A stretch of DNA of 64,000 nucleotides, taken from assembly GCF_001889605.1 (NCBI RefSeq), contig NZ_CP018171.1, positions 2,998,501 to 3,062,500 on the forward strand, written 5' to 3'. Positions 1 to 8,138 of this stretch are shown piece by piece; within the stretch, counting starts at the first letter, position 1; the number at the start of each line of letters is the position of its first letter. The position numbers and the translations under genes were made by a program. The notes under the pieces are model-generated. The model did no database searches. It saw nothing but the letters and a program-made list of their open reading frames with translations, and was not told the DNA's origin. Source of the stretch: Aquibium oceanicum. Lineage in GTDB: Bacteria; Pseudomonadota; Alphaproteobacteria; Rhizobiales; Rhizobiaceae.

Positions 1-1
1 C

Positions 2-109
2 GCGATACCCACGGCACAAGCAGCGGCAGGCCTTTCGGCCGCGCTGGGGTACACGCCACAACCGGTGGAAGGGGGGGCCTCGGATGCTCTTCAACAGAAA
101 GCGGGCTGA
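2..109 (+). CDS. Possible 3' end of an upstream gene (partial)
   Basis: Reading from base 2, this frame stays open to a TGA ending at 109 and gives an alanine/glycine-rich tail whose composition looks more protein-like than the two other frames; the frame of the next gene is arginine-rich here. If real, it is the C-terminus of a gene entering from the left and it overlaps the following peptidase gene by 26 bases, consistent with tight operon packing. I do not recognise a family from about 35 residues. The rest of the gene lies outside the window. Confidence 0.3.
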   Translation, partial: AIPTAQAAAGLSAALGYTPQPVEGGASDALQQKAG

Positions 110-1325
110 AGCCCTGATCGAGGCGCAAGGCCTCGACGCGGTCGTCGCGTCGTCGGCGGAGAACGTCCTCTACATGACGGGCTTCGAATGCACGACGCAC
201 TGGATCAACAAGGGTTTCCAGCAATACGCGCTGTTCTCGCCCGGCCACAGCCCCGACGCCTCGCTGATCGCGCCGGGGCTCGAAATCGACTCGCTGGTGG
301 AAGGCGATCTCTGGGTCGAGGACGTCTACGTGTTCAGCCCGTTCCTGCGTGGCCGCGCGTCGGATCCCGCGCTGATGGACGAGATCGGCCGCAAGGGGGC
401 CGCGCTGGTCGCCCGGGCGCCGTCCGTCGGCACAGCCGTGGACGGCCTCGTCGCTGCCATCGAGGCGCGGGGACTGCAGGCCGGACGCGTTGGAATTGAC
501 GAGAGCGGTGTTTCGATACAGGCGCTCGAAGAACTCCGCAAACGCCTGCCGAACCTGAAGATTTCCTACGCGGCGAACCTTCTGTGGGAAATCCGCATGG
601 TTAAGACAACCGAGGAGATCGAGCGTATCGAGCGATCGACGCGTGTCTCGGAGGATGCGATCCGCGCCGCCTATTCCACCATTCGACCAGGCGTGACCGA
701 AGGCCAGATCATCGACGCCTACCATCGCGAACTCGCGGACGCGGGCGCCAGGCCGACCTTCTGCGTCGTCGGGTCGGGCAGCCGCTCCTCGTACCCGCAT
801 TCGCTTCGCTCCGACCGCGCGATCGAGACTGGCGACATTGTCCGCTACGACGTGGGCTGCACTTGGAGATACTACCACTCCGACCATGCGCGCGCGATCA
901 TCCTCGGCCAGCCCACGGACGAACAGCGCCGCGTCTGGGAGGCTCTGGCCCAGGGCGTCGACGACGCGGTTTCGGCGGTAAAGCCCGGCGCCACCGCGGC
1001 CGATCTCTTCAACGTGGCAATGGCGCCGGCCCGCCGCCTGGGCCTGGACAATTTCGACCGCTTCCACTGCGGCCACGGCATCGGGATCAGCGTCTACGAT
1101 CCGCCGATCGTCACCGCGTCCGACCCGACCAAGTCCGCTTTCCTGATGCCCGAGATCAAGGAGGGGCTCGAGGTCGGAATGGTCCTCAACATCGAGGTCG
1201 GCTATTACGTCCAGGGCGTCATGGGGTTCCTTTGCGAGGACACCATGGTCGTGACGCAGCAAGGCTCCCGCCTCTTCACGCGCAACAGCAAGTCGCTCGA
1301 CCTGCAGACCTTCGTGGAGCGCTGA
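84..1325 (+). CDS. M24 family metallopeptidase (Xaa-Pro aminopeptidase/creatinase-like)
   Basis: This is a 413-residue protein with the two-domain layout of M24 enzymes: a creatinase-type N-terminal domain (about 1-165) and a pita-bread catalytic domain (about 175-400). All five dinuclear metal ligands can be placed: Asp256, Asp267, His331, Glu371 and Glu385. It is therefore probably a true metal-dependent hydrolase and not a metal-free creatinase. The usual second His-Glu after the HGxG motif is replaced by Tyr338-Asp339, which suggests a substrate other than a standard Xaa-Pro peptide. A GGAAGGGGGG purine run precedes the ATG. Six bases separate it from the permease gene, so it is probably the cytoplasmic hydrolase of the transport operon. 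Ectoine-hydrolase-type enzymes also belong to this family. Confidence 0.85.
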   Translation: MLFNRKRAEALIEAQGLDAVVASSAENVLYMTGFECTTHWINKGFQQYALFSPGHSPDASLIAPGLEIDSLVEGDLWVEDVYVFSPFLRGRASDPALMDEIGRKGAALVARAPSVGTAVDGLVAAIEARGLQAGRVGIDESGVSIQALEELRKRLPNLKISYAANLLWEIRMVKTTEEIERIERSTRVSEDAIRAAYSTIRPGVTEGQIIDAYHRELADAGARPTFCVVGSGSRSSYPHSLRSDRAIETGDIVRYDVGCTWRYYHSDHARAIILGQPTDEQRRVWEALAQGVDDAVSAVKPGATAADLFNVAMAPARRLGLDNFDRFHCGHGIGISVYDPPIVTASDPTKSAFLMPEIKEGLEVGMVLNIEVGYYVQGVMGFLCEDTMVVTQQGSRLFTRNSKSLDLQTFVER

Positions 1326-1331
1326 GGCGCG

Positions 1332-2180
1332 ATGGACCGGAGGCCGCTCCTATCCGCCTTGAGCTTCCTCGCGCTGCCGAACGCGTGGCTGTTCGCCTTC
1401 TTCGTGCTGCCGATGGCCACGATGGTGCTGTACAGCTTCTGGCAGGTGATCGACTACGAGATCGTCGCCGACTTCACCTTCCGCAACTATCAGCGCCTGA
1501 CGCAGAACCTCTACGTCACCGTCTTCTGGCGGACGGTGAAGATCTCGATCTACGTCACCGCACTTTCCCTGCTGATCGGATATCCGGTCGCCTACTATCT
1601 CGCCCGTCGCGTCAAGCGCTTCCGGCTGACGATGCTCATGCTCATCATCCTGCCGCTGTGGACGAGCTATCTCGTGCGAACCTACGCCTGGATGCTGCTG
1701 CTCGGGACCAACGGCGTCATCAACAAGGCACTGCTCGCGGTGGGCATCGTGGATGAGCCGGTCAGTTGGCTCCTCTACAGCGACTTTGCGGTGACCGTGG
1801 CGCTGGTTCACATCTATATGCCCTTCCTGATCCTGCCGCTCTACGCGGTCATGGAAAAGCTCGACGGTTCGCTGTTCGAGGCGGCGCGCGATCTCGGCGG
1901 CGGCCGGCTTCGAACGTTCCTCTACGTGACGCTGCCCCTCAGCCTGCCGGGCGTGGCAACCGGATGCATCTTCGTGTTCATCCCCTCGATGGGTTCCTTC
2001 GTCACCCCCGAGCTGCTCGGCGGCACCCGGAGCATCCTCATCGGAAGCATCATCGCGCAGCAGTTCGGCGTCACATACGACTATCCGTTCGGCTCGGCGC
2101 TGGCGCTGGCTGTCATGGCGGCCATCCTGGCGTTTGCCGCCGTCGCGTTACGCTACGGACGACCGAGGGGCGTGCGATGA
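1332..2180 (+). CDS. ABC transporter permease, PotB-like
   Basis: This is a 282-residue inner-membrane permease with about six hydrophobic segments. The EAA loop that docks on the ATPase is at about residues 183-207 (EAARDLGGG...LPLSLPG). Length and sequence fit the spermidine/putrescine (PotB/PotH) class of binding-protein-dependent importers. It starts six bases after the peptidase stop and overlaps the next permease by the four bases ATGA, indicating translational coupling. The class imports polyamines, but relatives carry other small cations and amino-acid derivatives, so the substrate is not fixed by family. Confidence 0.9.
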   Translation: MDRRPLLSALSFLALPNAWLFAFFVLPMATMVLYSFWQVIDYEIVADFTFRNYQRLTQNLYVTVFWRTVKISIYVTALSLLIGYPVAYYLARRVKRFRLTMLMLIILPLWTSYLVRTYAWMLLLGTNGVINKALLAVGIVDEPVSWLLYSDFAVTVALVHIYMPFLILPLYAVMEKLDGSLFEAARDLGGGRLRTFLYVTLPLSLPGVATGCIFVFIPSMGSFVTPELLGGTRSILIGSIIAQQFGVTYDYPFGSALALAVMAAILAFAAVALRYGRPRGVR

Positions 2181-2989
2181 ACGCGTCCGGCTCCAGGCCT
2201 GCCGATGTCGCCGGCTATCTCTTCGCCGCCTGGTTCTGGCTGGTGCTCGCCTTCCTGTTCGCGCCGCTGGTCGTCGTGGTGGTGTTTTCCTTCAACGCTT
2301 CCGAAATCAGCACGCTGCCGTTCGCCGGCTTCACCCTGCGCTGGTACCAGCAGATGCTGGCAAACGAGGACCTGCGGACGTCGCTGGCCAACAGTCTCAT
2401 CGTCTCCGGATTCACGGTTGTCATCTCCACGACGCTCGGGGTAACCGCGGCATACGGCATCCATCGCTACGCCAGCGGGATGCGAACGGTGCTGAATTCG
2501 GCGGCGATCATGCCGATCATGGTGCCGCGCCTCATTCTCGGCATCGCGCTCCTGACCTTCTTCAATCTGTTCCAGGCAAATCTGTCGCTGGCGACCGTCG
2601 TCCTGGGCCACGTGGTGTTCTCGCTCCCCTATGTCGTCCTGATCGTTTCGGCACGCCTGGTCGGGTTCAATCCGGCGCTGGAGGAGGCAGCGCGCGACCT
2701 CGGAGCGGGAACCTTCACCGTGTTTTGGCGCATCGTGCTGCCCCTATTGCGACCCGCGATCCTGGGAGGCGCGCTGCTTTCGTTCACCCTCTCGTTCGAC
2801 GAGGTGGTCGTGACGTTCTTCACCACCGGCACGGACAACACGCTGCCGATGATGATCTGGTCGATGCTCCGCTTCGGGATCACGCCGGAGATCAACGCTG
2901 TCGCAACCTTCACCATCATCGTCAGCGGCCTCGCGGCCGTTACCGCAGAATTCATGATTCGCCGTTCGCAAAAAGCAGGCGGCGTCTGA
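2177..2989 (+). CDS. ABC transporter permease, PotC-like
   Basis: This 270-residue inner-membrane protein is the second permease half of the importer. It has about six membrane spans and an EAA loop near residues 166-190 (LEEAARDLGAG followed by a PLL.P motif). I chose the ATG at 2177, inside the ATGA overlap with the upstream permease, over a longer open frame, because homology to PotC/PotI proteins begins here and the codon couples translation to the partner. The frame upstream of 2177 overlaps the first permease and does not resemble a protein family. Confidence 0.9.
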   Translation: MNASGSRPADVAGYLFAAWFWLVLAFLFAPLVVVVVFSFNASEISTLPFAGFTLRWYQQMLANEDLRTSLANSLIVSGFTVVISTTLGVTAAYGIHRYASGMRTVLNSAAIMPIMVPRLILGIALLTFFNLFQANLSLATVVLGHVVFSLPYVVLIVSARLVGFNPALEEAARDLGAGTFTVFWRIVLPLLRPAILGGALLSFTLSFDEVVVTFFTTGTDNTLPMMIWSMLRFGITPEINAVATFTIIVSGLAAVTAEFMIRRSQKAGGV

Positions 2990-3024
2990 GCGAAGAGAGC
3001 TCAAACCAGAGGGAGCATGTGACT

Positions 3025-4125
3025 ATGACGCATAGACCAACATTCAACATCCTCGCACCATCCAACATAAGCCGACGCGGCCTGCTCAAAGCGATGGGGC
3101 CGCCGGGGCTCGGCGGCGTCGCACTCGCCGGCGGACTGCGGCCGTCCTTCGCGCAGGACAAGACGCTGAACTACTTCACCTGGTCGGCCTGGGGCGACAA
3201 GCAGTTCGTCGCCGACGCCAAGGAGAACGCCGGCCTCGATCTGAAGACGACCTTCTATTCGAGTTCCGACGAGATGATGGCCAAGCTGCGCGGCGGCGGC
3301 ACGCGTCTCTACGACATGATCGTGCCGGTGCAGAACTACGTGCACCTTGCCGCCAAGGCCGGGCTCATCGAGCCGATGGATCCAGCCAACCTGCCGAACG
3401 CAAGTCTGGTGTTCCCGGAGTTCCAGGGCACCGAGGACTGGAGCTACGAAGGCAAGCTCTACGGCGTTCCCTTCGTCTGGGGAGCCAATGCCATCGCCTT
3501 CAACCGCAAGGAGACCGGCGACGTCACCTCGATGGATCCGCTGTTCGATCCGAAATACGCGGGCAAGATCGCCATGCGCGACGAGCCTGAAGACTCGCTG
3601 GCGGTCGGCGCTATGCGCCTCGGCATCGAGAAGCCGTTCCAGATGGGCGAGGCAGAGCTTCAGGAGGTCAAGAAGCTCCTCATCTCGCAGAAGCCGCTCG
3701 TGCGCTCCTACTGGCGCGATTTCGCCGACGTGCGCAACATGCTGGCGTCCGGAGAGGTGGTGGTGGCCTGGACCTTCCTGGCCGTCATCGCGCCCCTTCG
3801 CGAAGCCGGCATCGACGCCGGCTGGGTCTGGCCAAAGGAAGGTGCGGTCGGCTGGAACGAGGCGGTCACCCCGGTCAAGGGCACCCAGAACCTCGCGCTC
3901 GTCGAGCAGTATGCAAACCACACGCTTTCTGCGGAGTTCGGAGAAATGATGGCTCGCACGACACGCTACGCGCCGGCCTCGAAGGCGGCCGTCGACAAGC
4001 TCGAGCCCGAAATGGTCAAGGATCTGGGCATCGACACGAGCACGATCAGCCGTCTCGTGTTCAAGCAGGTGCCGCCGGACAAAGCGCGGTGGAACGAGAT
4101 CTGGAACGAGGTCAAGGCCGCCTGA
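3025..4125 (+). CDS. Extracellular solute-binding protein of the PotABCD-like importer (Tat-exported)
   Basis: This 366-residue periplasmic ligand-binding protein resembles PotD/PotF. A twin-arginine signal lies near the N-terminus (SRRGLLK at about residues 14-20), followed by a Gly/Ala/Leu-rich hydrophobic stretch and a probable signal peptidase site before QDKTLNYF. Tat use suggests folding before export. The mature domain starts with the typical LNYFTW motif of this class. An AGAGGGAG ribosome site stands nine bases before ATG 3025; an in-frame GTG at 3019 is the alternative start. It follows the two permeases by 35 bases and precedes the ATPase. Confidence 0.88.
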   Translation: MTHRPTFNILAPSNISRRGLLKAMGPPGLGGVALAGGLRPSFAQDKTLNYFTWSAWGDKQFVADAKENAGLDLKTTFYSSSDEMMAKLRGGGTRLYDMIVPVQNYVHLAAKAGLIEPMDPANLPNASLVFPEFQGTEDWSYEGKLYGVPFVWGANAIAFNRKETGDVTSMDPLFDPKYAGKIAMRDEPEDSLAVGAMRLGIEKPFQMGEAELQEVKKLLISQKPLVRSYWRDFADVRNMLASGEVVVAWTFLAVIAPLREAGIDAGWVWPKEGAVGWNEAVTPVKGTQNLALVEQYANHTLSAEFGEMMARTTRYAPASKAAVDKLEPEMVKDLGIDTSTISRLVFKQVPPDKARWNEIWNEVKAA

Positions 4126-4200
4126 TCGGCAGCCTGCCGGCGCCGCGCGGTCTTTGGCCACGCGGCGCCGATATCGATACAGCGGAACGGGAAAGCCTTC

Positions 4201-5274
4201 ATGACCGATATCGACGTCAGACTCCGCGGAGTGACCAAGCGCTTCGCCGACTTCGTGGCGGTCGATGCCATCGATCTCGACATCAGGCATGGCCGTTTCG
4301 TGACCCTGCTCGGTCCTAGCGGTTGCGGAAAGACCACCACTCTGCGGATGATCGGCGGTTTCGAGCATCCAGACGCAGGCGACATCCAGGTTGGGGGCGA
4401 ACCGGTCACAGGCTCCTCCTCCCGCCACCACACTCGGATGGTTTTCCAGAGCTATGCGCTCTTTCCGCACATGAAGGTTTCCGAAAACATCGCGTTCGGA
4501 CTGCGCATGGCGCGAATGCCGAACGAGGCGATCCGCCGCAGCTGCGCGGAGATCATCGAGATGCTCGGCCTCGCCGGTCAGGAAGACAAGTATCCCAACC
4601 AGTTGAGCGGCGGACAGCAGCAGCGCGTCGCGCTGGCGCGCGCCCTGGTGACGCGGCCCCGGGTTCTCCTGCTGGACGAACCGCTCGGTGCCCTCGATCT
4701 CAAGATGCGCAAGCGGATGCAGATCGAGTTGAAGAACCTCCAAAGGGAAGTCGGAATCACCTTCATCTACGTCACCCACGACCAGGAAGAGGCGATGAAC
4801 CTGTCGGACGAGATCGTCGTGATGGATCGGGGCAGGATCGTGCAGTCGGGCACTCCGGAACAGATATACGGTTCGCCTGCCACGCCGTACGTCGCCGACT
4901 TCATCGGCGAGACGAACCTCGTCGAAGCCGTGATCGCTTCGCGCCGCGACGGAAGGATCGTCACCAGCTCCGCTCTGGGGGAAATCGTTGCGAGACCCGC
5001 AGTCGGCCTCGAAGCCCGCGACGGCGACCCCGTGGTGGTCGCCATCCGGCCGGAGAACCTGGCCCTGGGCGAAGGCGCCGAAGGCCTTTCGAACCAGACG
5101 AGGGGTACCATCAGGCAGATTTCGTTCCTGGGCGCGGTGACGCGCGTGATCGTCGATTGCGGCGGCCTGCCGCTTTCCATCGACCACAGAGGCCGGCTGG
5201 CCGCTTCGGCCGGCGACCTCGTTCCGGTCGGTTTTTCCGGCGACGACGTCGTGGTCATGGCCCCTCAGGTGTGA
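4201..5274 (+). CDS. ABC transporter ATP-binding protein, PotA-like
   Basis: This 357-residue cytoplasmic ATPase powers the importer. Visible motifs are Walker A (GPSGCGKTT, 38-46), the signature LSGGQQQR (135-142), Walker B LLLDEP (156-161) and an H-loop (THDQEEAM). A C-terminal TOBE-type regulatory domain occupies about 280-355, as in PotA/MalK-like ATPases. With the two permeases and the binding protein it completes a full importer. It lies 75 bases after the binding-protein gene and 33 bases before the DUF1028 gene, all on one strand. Confidence 0.92.
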   Translation: MTDIDVRLRGVTKRFADFVAVDAIDLDIRHGRFVTLLGPSGCGKTTTLRMIGGFEHPDAGDIQVGGEPVTGSSSRHHTRMVFQSYALFPHMKVSENIAFGLRMARMPNEAIRRSCAEIIEMLGLAGQEDKYPNQLSGGQQQRVALARALVTRPRVLLLDEPLGALDLKMRKRMQIELKNLQREVGITFIYVTHDQEEAMNLSDEIVVMDRGRIVQSGTPEQIYGSPATPYVADFIGETNLVEAVIASRRDGRIVTSSALGEIVARPAVGLEARDGDPVVVAIRPENLALGEGAEGLSNQTRGTIRQISFLGAVTRVIVDCGGLPLSIDHRGRLAASAGDLVPVGFSGDDVVVMAPQV

Positions 5275-5307
5275 GCCTCACGCCTGCACAGCAGAAAGGA
5301 CCATTCC

Positions 5308-5997
5308 ATGACATTCACGATCGTCGGCCGTTGCGCGCGGACCGGTCACCTTGGCGTCTGCATGGCGACGAGTTCGCCCGCGGTCGGCAATCGCTGCGCC
5401 TTCGTCTCGCGCGATGGCGCGGTGGGGTTCCAGGCGATCGCGGAACCGCGACTGGGAGCTGCAACGCTGCGTCTCATCGAAGCGCGCAACTCGCCGCGCG
5501 CGGCGATCGATCTCATCGGCCAGGCCGACGATTGGCCCGAACACCGCCAGATCGGGATCGTCGATGCCGACGGTCGCGCTGCCGCGTTCACCGGCTCGAA
5601 CAACATGGAGTGGGCAGGCCATCGCATCGGACCTGGCTATGTGGCGATGGGCAATCTCCTCGCAAGCGCCAAGGTCGTCGAAGCGATCGAGACCGCTTTC
5701 AGGGACAGCGAGGATGAAATCCTCGAAGAGCGGCTGGTTCGCGCCATCGAGGCCGGCCGTGACGCGGGTGGGCAGGAGGAAGGGCAATTGTCGGCCTCCA
5801 TCCTGAGCTTCGGCCCAGAGACCTTCGCGCGCTGCGATCTGCGCGTCGACCATTCTCCGGAACCCGTAGCGGAATTGCGCCGCATTTTCGACTGGTACCG
5901 TCCGCTGATCCCCTACTTCCTCGCCCGGACCGCCGATCCGAACCAGCTCAGGCACAAGGACTGGCTGAAGCGACAAGGCATCATCCGGGACGAATGA
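5308..5997 (+). CDS. DUF1028 family protein (Ntn-hydrolase-like)
   Basis: This 229-residue protein spans the whole DUF1028 family, beginning at MTFTIVGRC and including the GVCMATSSPAVGNRC and GxxMxxN-like segments. Structures in this family have an Ntn-hydrolase (proteasome/amidase-like) fold, but I know of no assigned reaction. Members commonly sit beside peptidases, hydantoinase/oxoprolinase genes or amide-degrading enzymes, as here. An AAAGGA ribosome site precedes the ATG. Its place between the ATPase and hyuA suggests a part in processing the imported compound; that role is inference. Confidence 0.85.
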   Translation: MTFTIVGRCARTGHLGVCMATSSPAVGNRCAFVSRDGAVGFQAIAEPRLGAATLRLIEARNSPRAAIDLIGQADDWPEHRQIGIVDADGRAAAFTGSNNMEWAGHRIGPGYVAMGNLLASAKVVEAIETAFRDSEDEILEERLVRAIEAGRDAGGQEEGQLSASILSFGPETFARCDLRVDHSPEPVAELRRIFDWYRPLIPYFLARTADPNQLRHKDWLKRQGIIRDE

Positions 5998-6033
5998 CCG
6001 GCGCCTAATACGCCCTCCCCGCAATCGTTCACA

Positions 6034-8130
6034 ATGCAGAGCACCATGGAATCGCCACGAAAGACCGAAGAGACACGGCCCTCGCGACTGCGCATCGGCG
6101 TCGATGTCGGCGGCACGTTCACCGACCTTGTCGCGGTCATGCAGGATGGTCGCTCGGAGGTCTTCAAGGTGCCATCGTCACCCGCCGACCCGAGCGCGGG
6201 CGTGATCGAGGCGGTCAAAGCAGCTGCCATCGGGCTCGGTCTCGGCGTTCCCGAGCTTCTGGCACGCTGCGACGCCTTTGTGCACGGATCGACCATCGCC
6301 ACCAACACCGTGCTGGAGCGCAAGGGTGCGCGGGTCGGCATGCTGACCACCGCCGGCTTTCGCGATTCGATCGCGATCCGGCGGGGGCTTAGGACCAATC
6401 CCTGGGACCACCGCACGCCTTTTGCCGAGCCGCTCGTTCCACGCCATCTCCGGCTCGGGGTGCGCGGACGTCTCGACGTGGAAGGACAGGAGATCGAGGC
6501 GCTGGAAGAGGCCGACATCGAGGCGGCGCTGGCGACGTTCGACGGTTACGGCGTCGAAGCGATCGCAGTCTGCTTCATGAACGCCTATGTGGATCCCCGT
6601 CACGAGCAGGCGGCTGAACGCGCGATCCGTAGTCTCGGCTGCGAGTTGCCGGTTTCCCTATCTTCGGCGCTGGCGCCGATCATGGGCGAATACGAGCGCG
6701 GCTCCACGACCGTCATCGACGCGCACATCCGTGCGCGCGTCGTCAGCTATCTGAAGGCGCTCGAGGAGAGGCTGCGCGCACTCGGCTTGTCGCAGGACAT
6801 CCTGATCGTGCAGAGCAACGGCGGCGCTGTCTCGGTGGACCGCGTGGCGCGCGCTCCTGTCGGGATCTGCCTTTCCGGCCCGGCCGCGGGCGTTGGAGCC
6901 ATGCGCTACTTCGGCAAGATGTGCGGCACCGACGACCTCATAACCATGGAGATCGGCGGCACCAGCTGTGACGTCACCATGATGAGCGGCGGGCGGGCGC
7001 AACTCGTCGATCTGTACGAGATCGGCGGCTTTCACGTTGCCCAGCCGGCGGTCGAAATTCATACCGTCGGCGCCGGTGGCGGGACGATCGCCCGCGTCGA
7101 TGATGCCGGGCTGCTCATCTGCGGACCGCAGGGGGCCGGCGCCGATCCGGGTCCAGCCGCCTACGGACGTGGCGGGAAAGACCCGACCACCACCGACGCC
7201 CTGGTGATCCTGGGGCGGATGCGGCCGGGGCCGATCGGCGACGGCGCCATCGAAATCGATGAGGAGCGCGCCCGTGCGGCCGTGGCCGAGAAAGTGGCCC
7301 GCCCCCTGGGCGTCTCCGAGGAAGAAGCCGCGGCCGGAATGATCCGCCTCCTGGAACAGAACCTCCTGCATGCGGTCGAGGAAATCAGCGTCAAACGCGG
7401 CGTCGACCCGGCCCGCTACACCCTGGTGGCAGCCGGCGGGGCGGGCCCTATGCATGGTGCAGCGGTCGGCCGGATGCTGGGTTGCACACGCGTCTACGTT
7501 CCCCGCCACGCCGGCGTGTTCTGCGCGCTCGGCATGCTCGACAGCGATCTGCGCCTGGACTTCATGCAGGTCACCGATGTCGAACTCGGCGATACGGGTG
7601 TCGCGGGCCTCGACGCCGCACTGGCGGAAATGGGCAAGGACGCGGCCGACGAAATCGCTGGCGAGGGCTACGAAGCCGACGCCGTGACCTACGAAGCCGA
7701 ACTCGACTTGACCTACAAGGGCCAACTCCGGGCCCTGCGCGTGCCGTTTTCGCGCGGCGTCGACGCGGCAAGTGACATCAGATCGCGTTTCGAGGCCGAG
7801 CACCAGCGCACCTACGGCCACATCAAGCCGATCACGCCGATACGCATCGTCGGCCTGCGCCTGATCGCCACAATCCCGGCGATACGGCTGGCTGCCCCTC
7901 GCCCCCCCGCCGCCGATGGCCCAGCGAGAGCGGCGGGGTCGCGGCGCGTCTATGTCGATCGCACCGCTGGGTGGCTCGATGTGCCGGTCTATGACGGGGC
8001 GCAGTTGCGCCCCGGCCACAGGATGGACGGACCGCTCGTCATCCAGGAAGCGACCACCACCCTCTTCGCCGGCCGCGACGATGTCGTCAGCGTCGATCCA
8101 TCCGGCAACTACCTCATCGAGATTGGCTAG
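6034..8130 (+). CDS. hyuA: Hydantoinase/oxoprolinase subunit A (HyuA family)
   Basis: This 698-residue subunit carries an actin/HSP70-type ATP-binding signature near the N-terminus (RIGVDVGGTFTDLVAV), then the hydantoinase A core with ITMEIGGTSCDV and GPQGAGADPGPAAYGRGG, and a C-terminal domain with the VYDGAQLRPGH segment. The family uses ATP to open cyclic amides (5-oxoproline, hydantoins) or drives acetone/acetophenone carboxylation. The next gene encodes the B subunit eight bases downstream, so this is a heteromeric enzyme. The start is either ATG 6034 or 6046; neither has a strong ribosome site. Substrate unknown. Confidence 0.88.
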   Translation: MQSTMESPRKTEETRPSRLRIGVDVGGTFTDLVAVMQDGRSEVFKVPSSPADPSAGVIEAVKAAAIGLGLGVPELLARCDAFVHGSTIATNTVLERKGARVGMLTTAGFRDSIAIRRGLRTNPWDHRTPFAEPLVPRHLRLGVRGRLDVEGQEIEALEEADIEAALATFDGYGVEAIAVCFMNAYVDPRHEQAAERAIRSLGCELPVSLSSALAPIMGEYERGSTTVIDAHIRARVVSYLKALEERLRALGLSQDILIVQSNGGAVSVDRVARAPVGICLSGPAAGVGAMRYFGKMCGTDDLITMEIGGTSCDVTMMSGGRAQLVDLYEIGGFHVAQPAVEIHTVGAGGGTIARVDDAGLLICGPQGAGADPGPAAYGRGGKDPTTTDALVILGRMRPGPIGDGAIEIDEERARAAVAEKVARPLGVSEEEAAAGMIRLLEQNLLHAVEEISVKRGVDPARYTLVAAGGAGPMHGAAVGRMLGCTRVYVPRHAGVFCALGMLDSDLRLDFMQVTDVELGDTGVAGLDAALAEMGKDAADEIAGEGYEADAVTYEAELDLTYKGQLRALRVPFSRGVDAASDIRSRFEAEHQRTYGHIKPITPIRIVGLRLIATIPAIRLAAPRPPAADGPARAAGSRRVYVDRTAGWLDVPVYDGAQLRPGHRMDGPLVIQEATTTLFAGRDDVVSVDPSGNYLIEIG

Positions 8131-8138
8131 AAACGACC

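Noticed and set aside
3001-5187. A 728-residue open frame on the minus strand across the binding-protein and ATPase genes
   Set aside because: It is antisense to two clear ABC genes, rich in Arg, His and Asp as expected for a GC-rich shadow frame, and matches no family.
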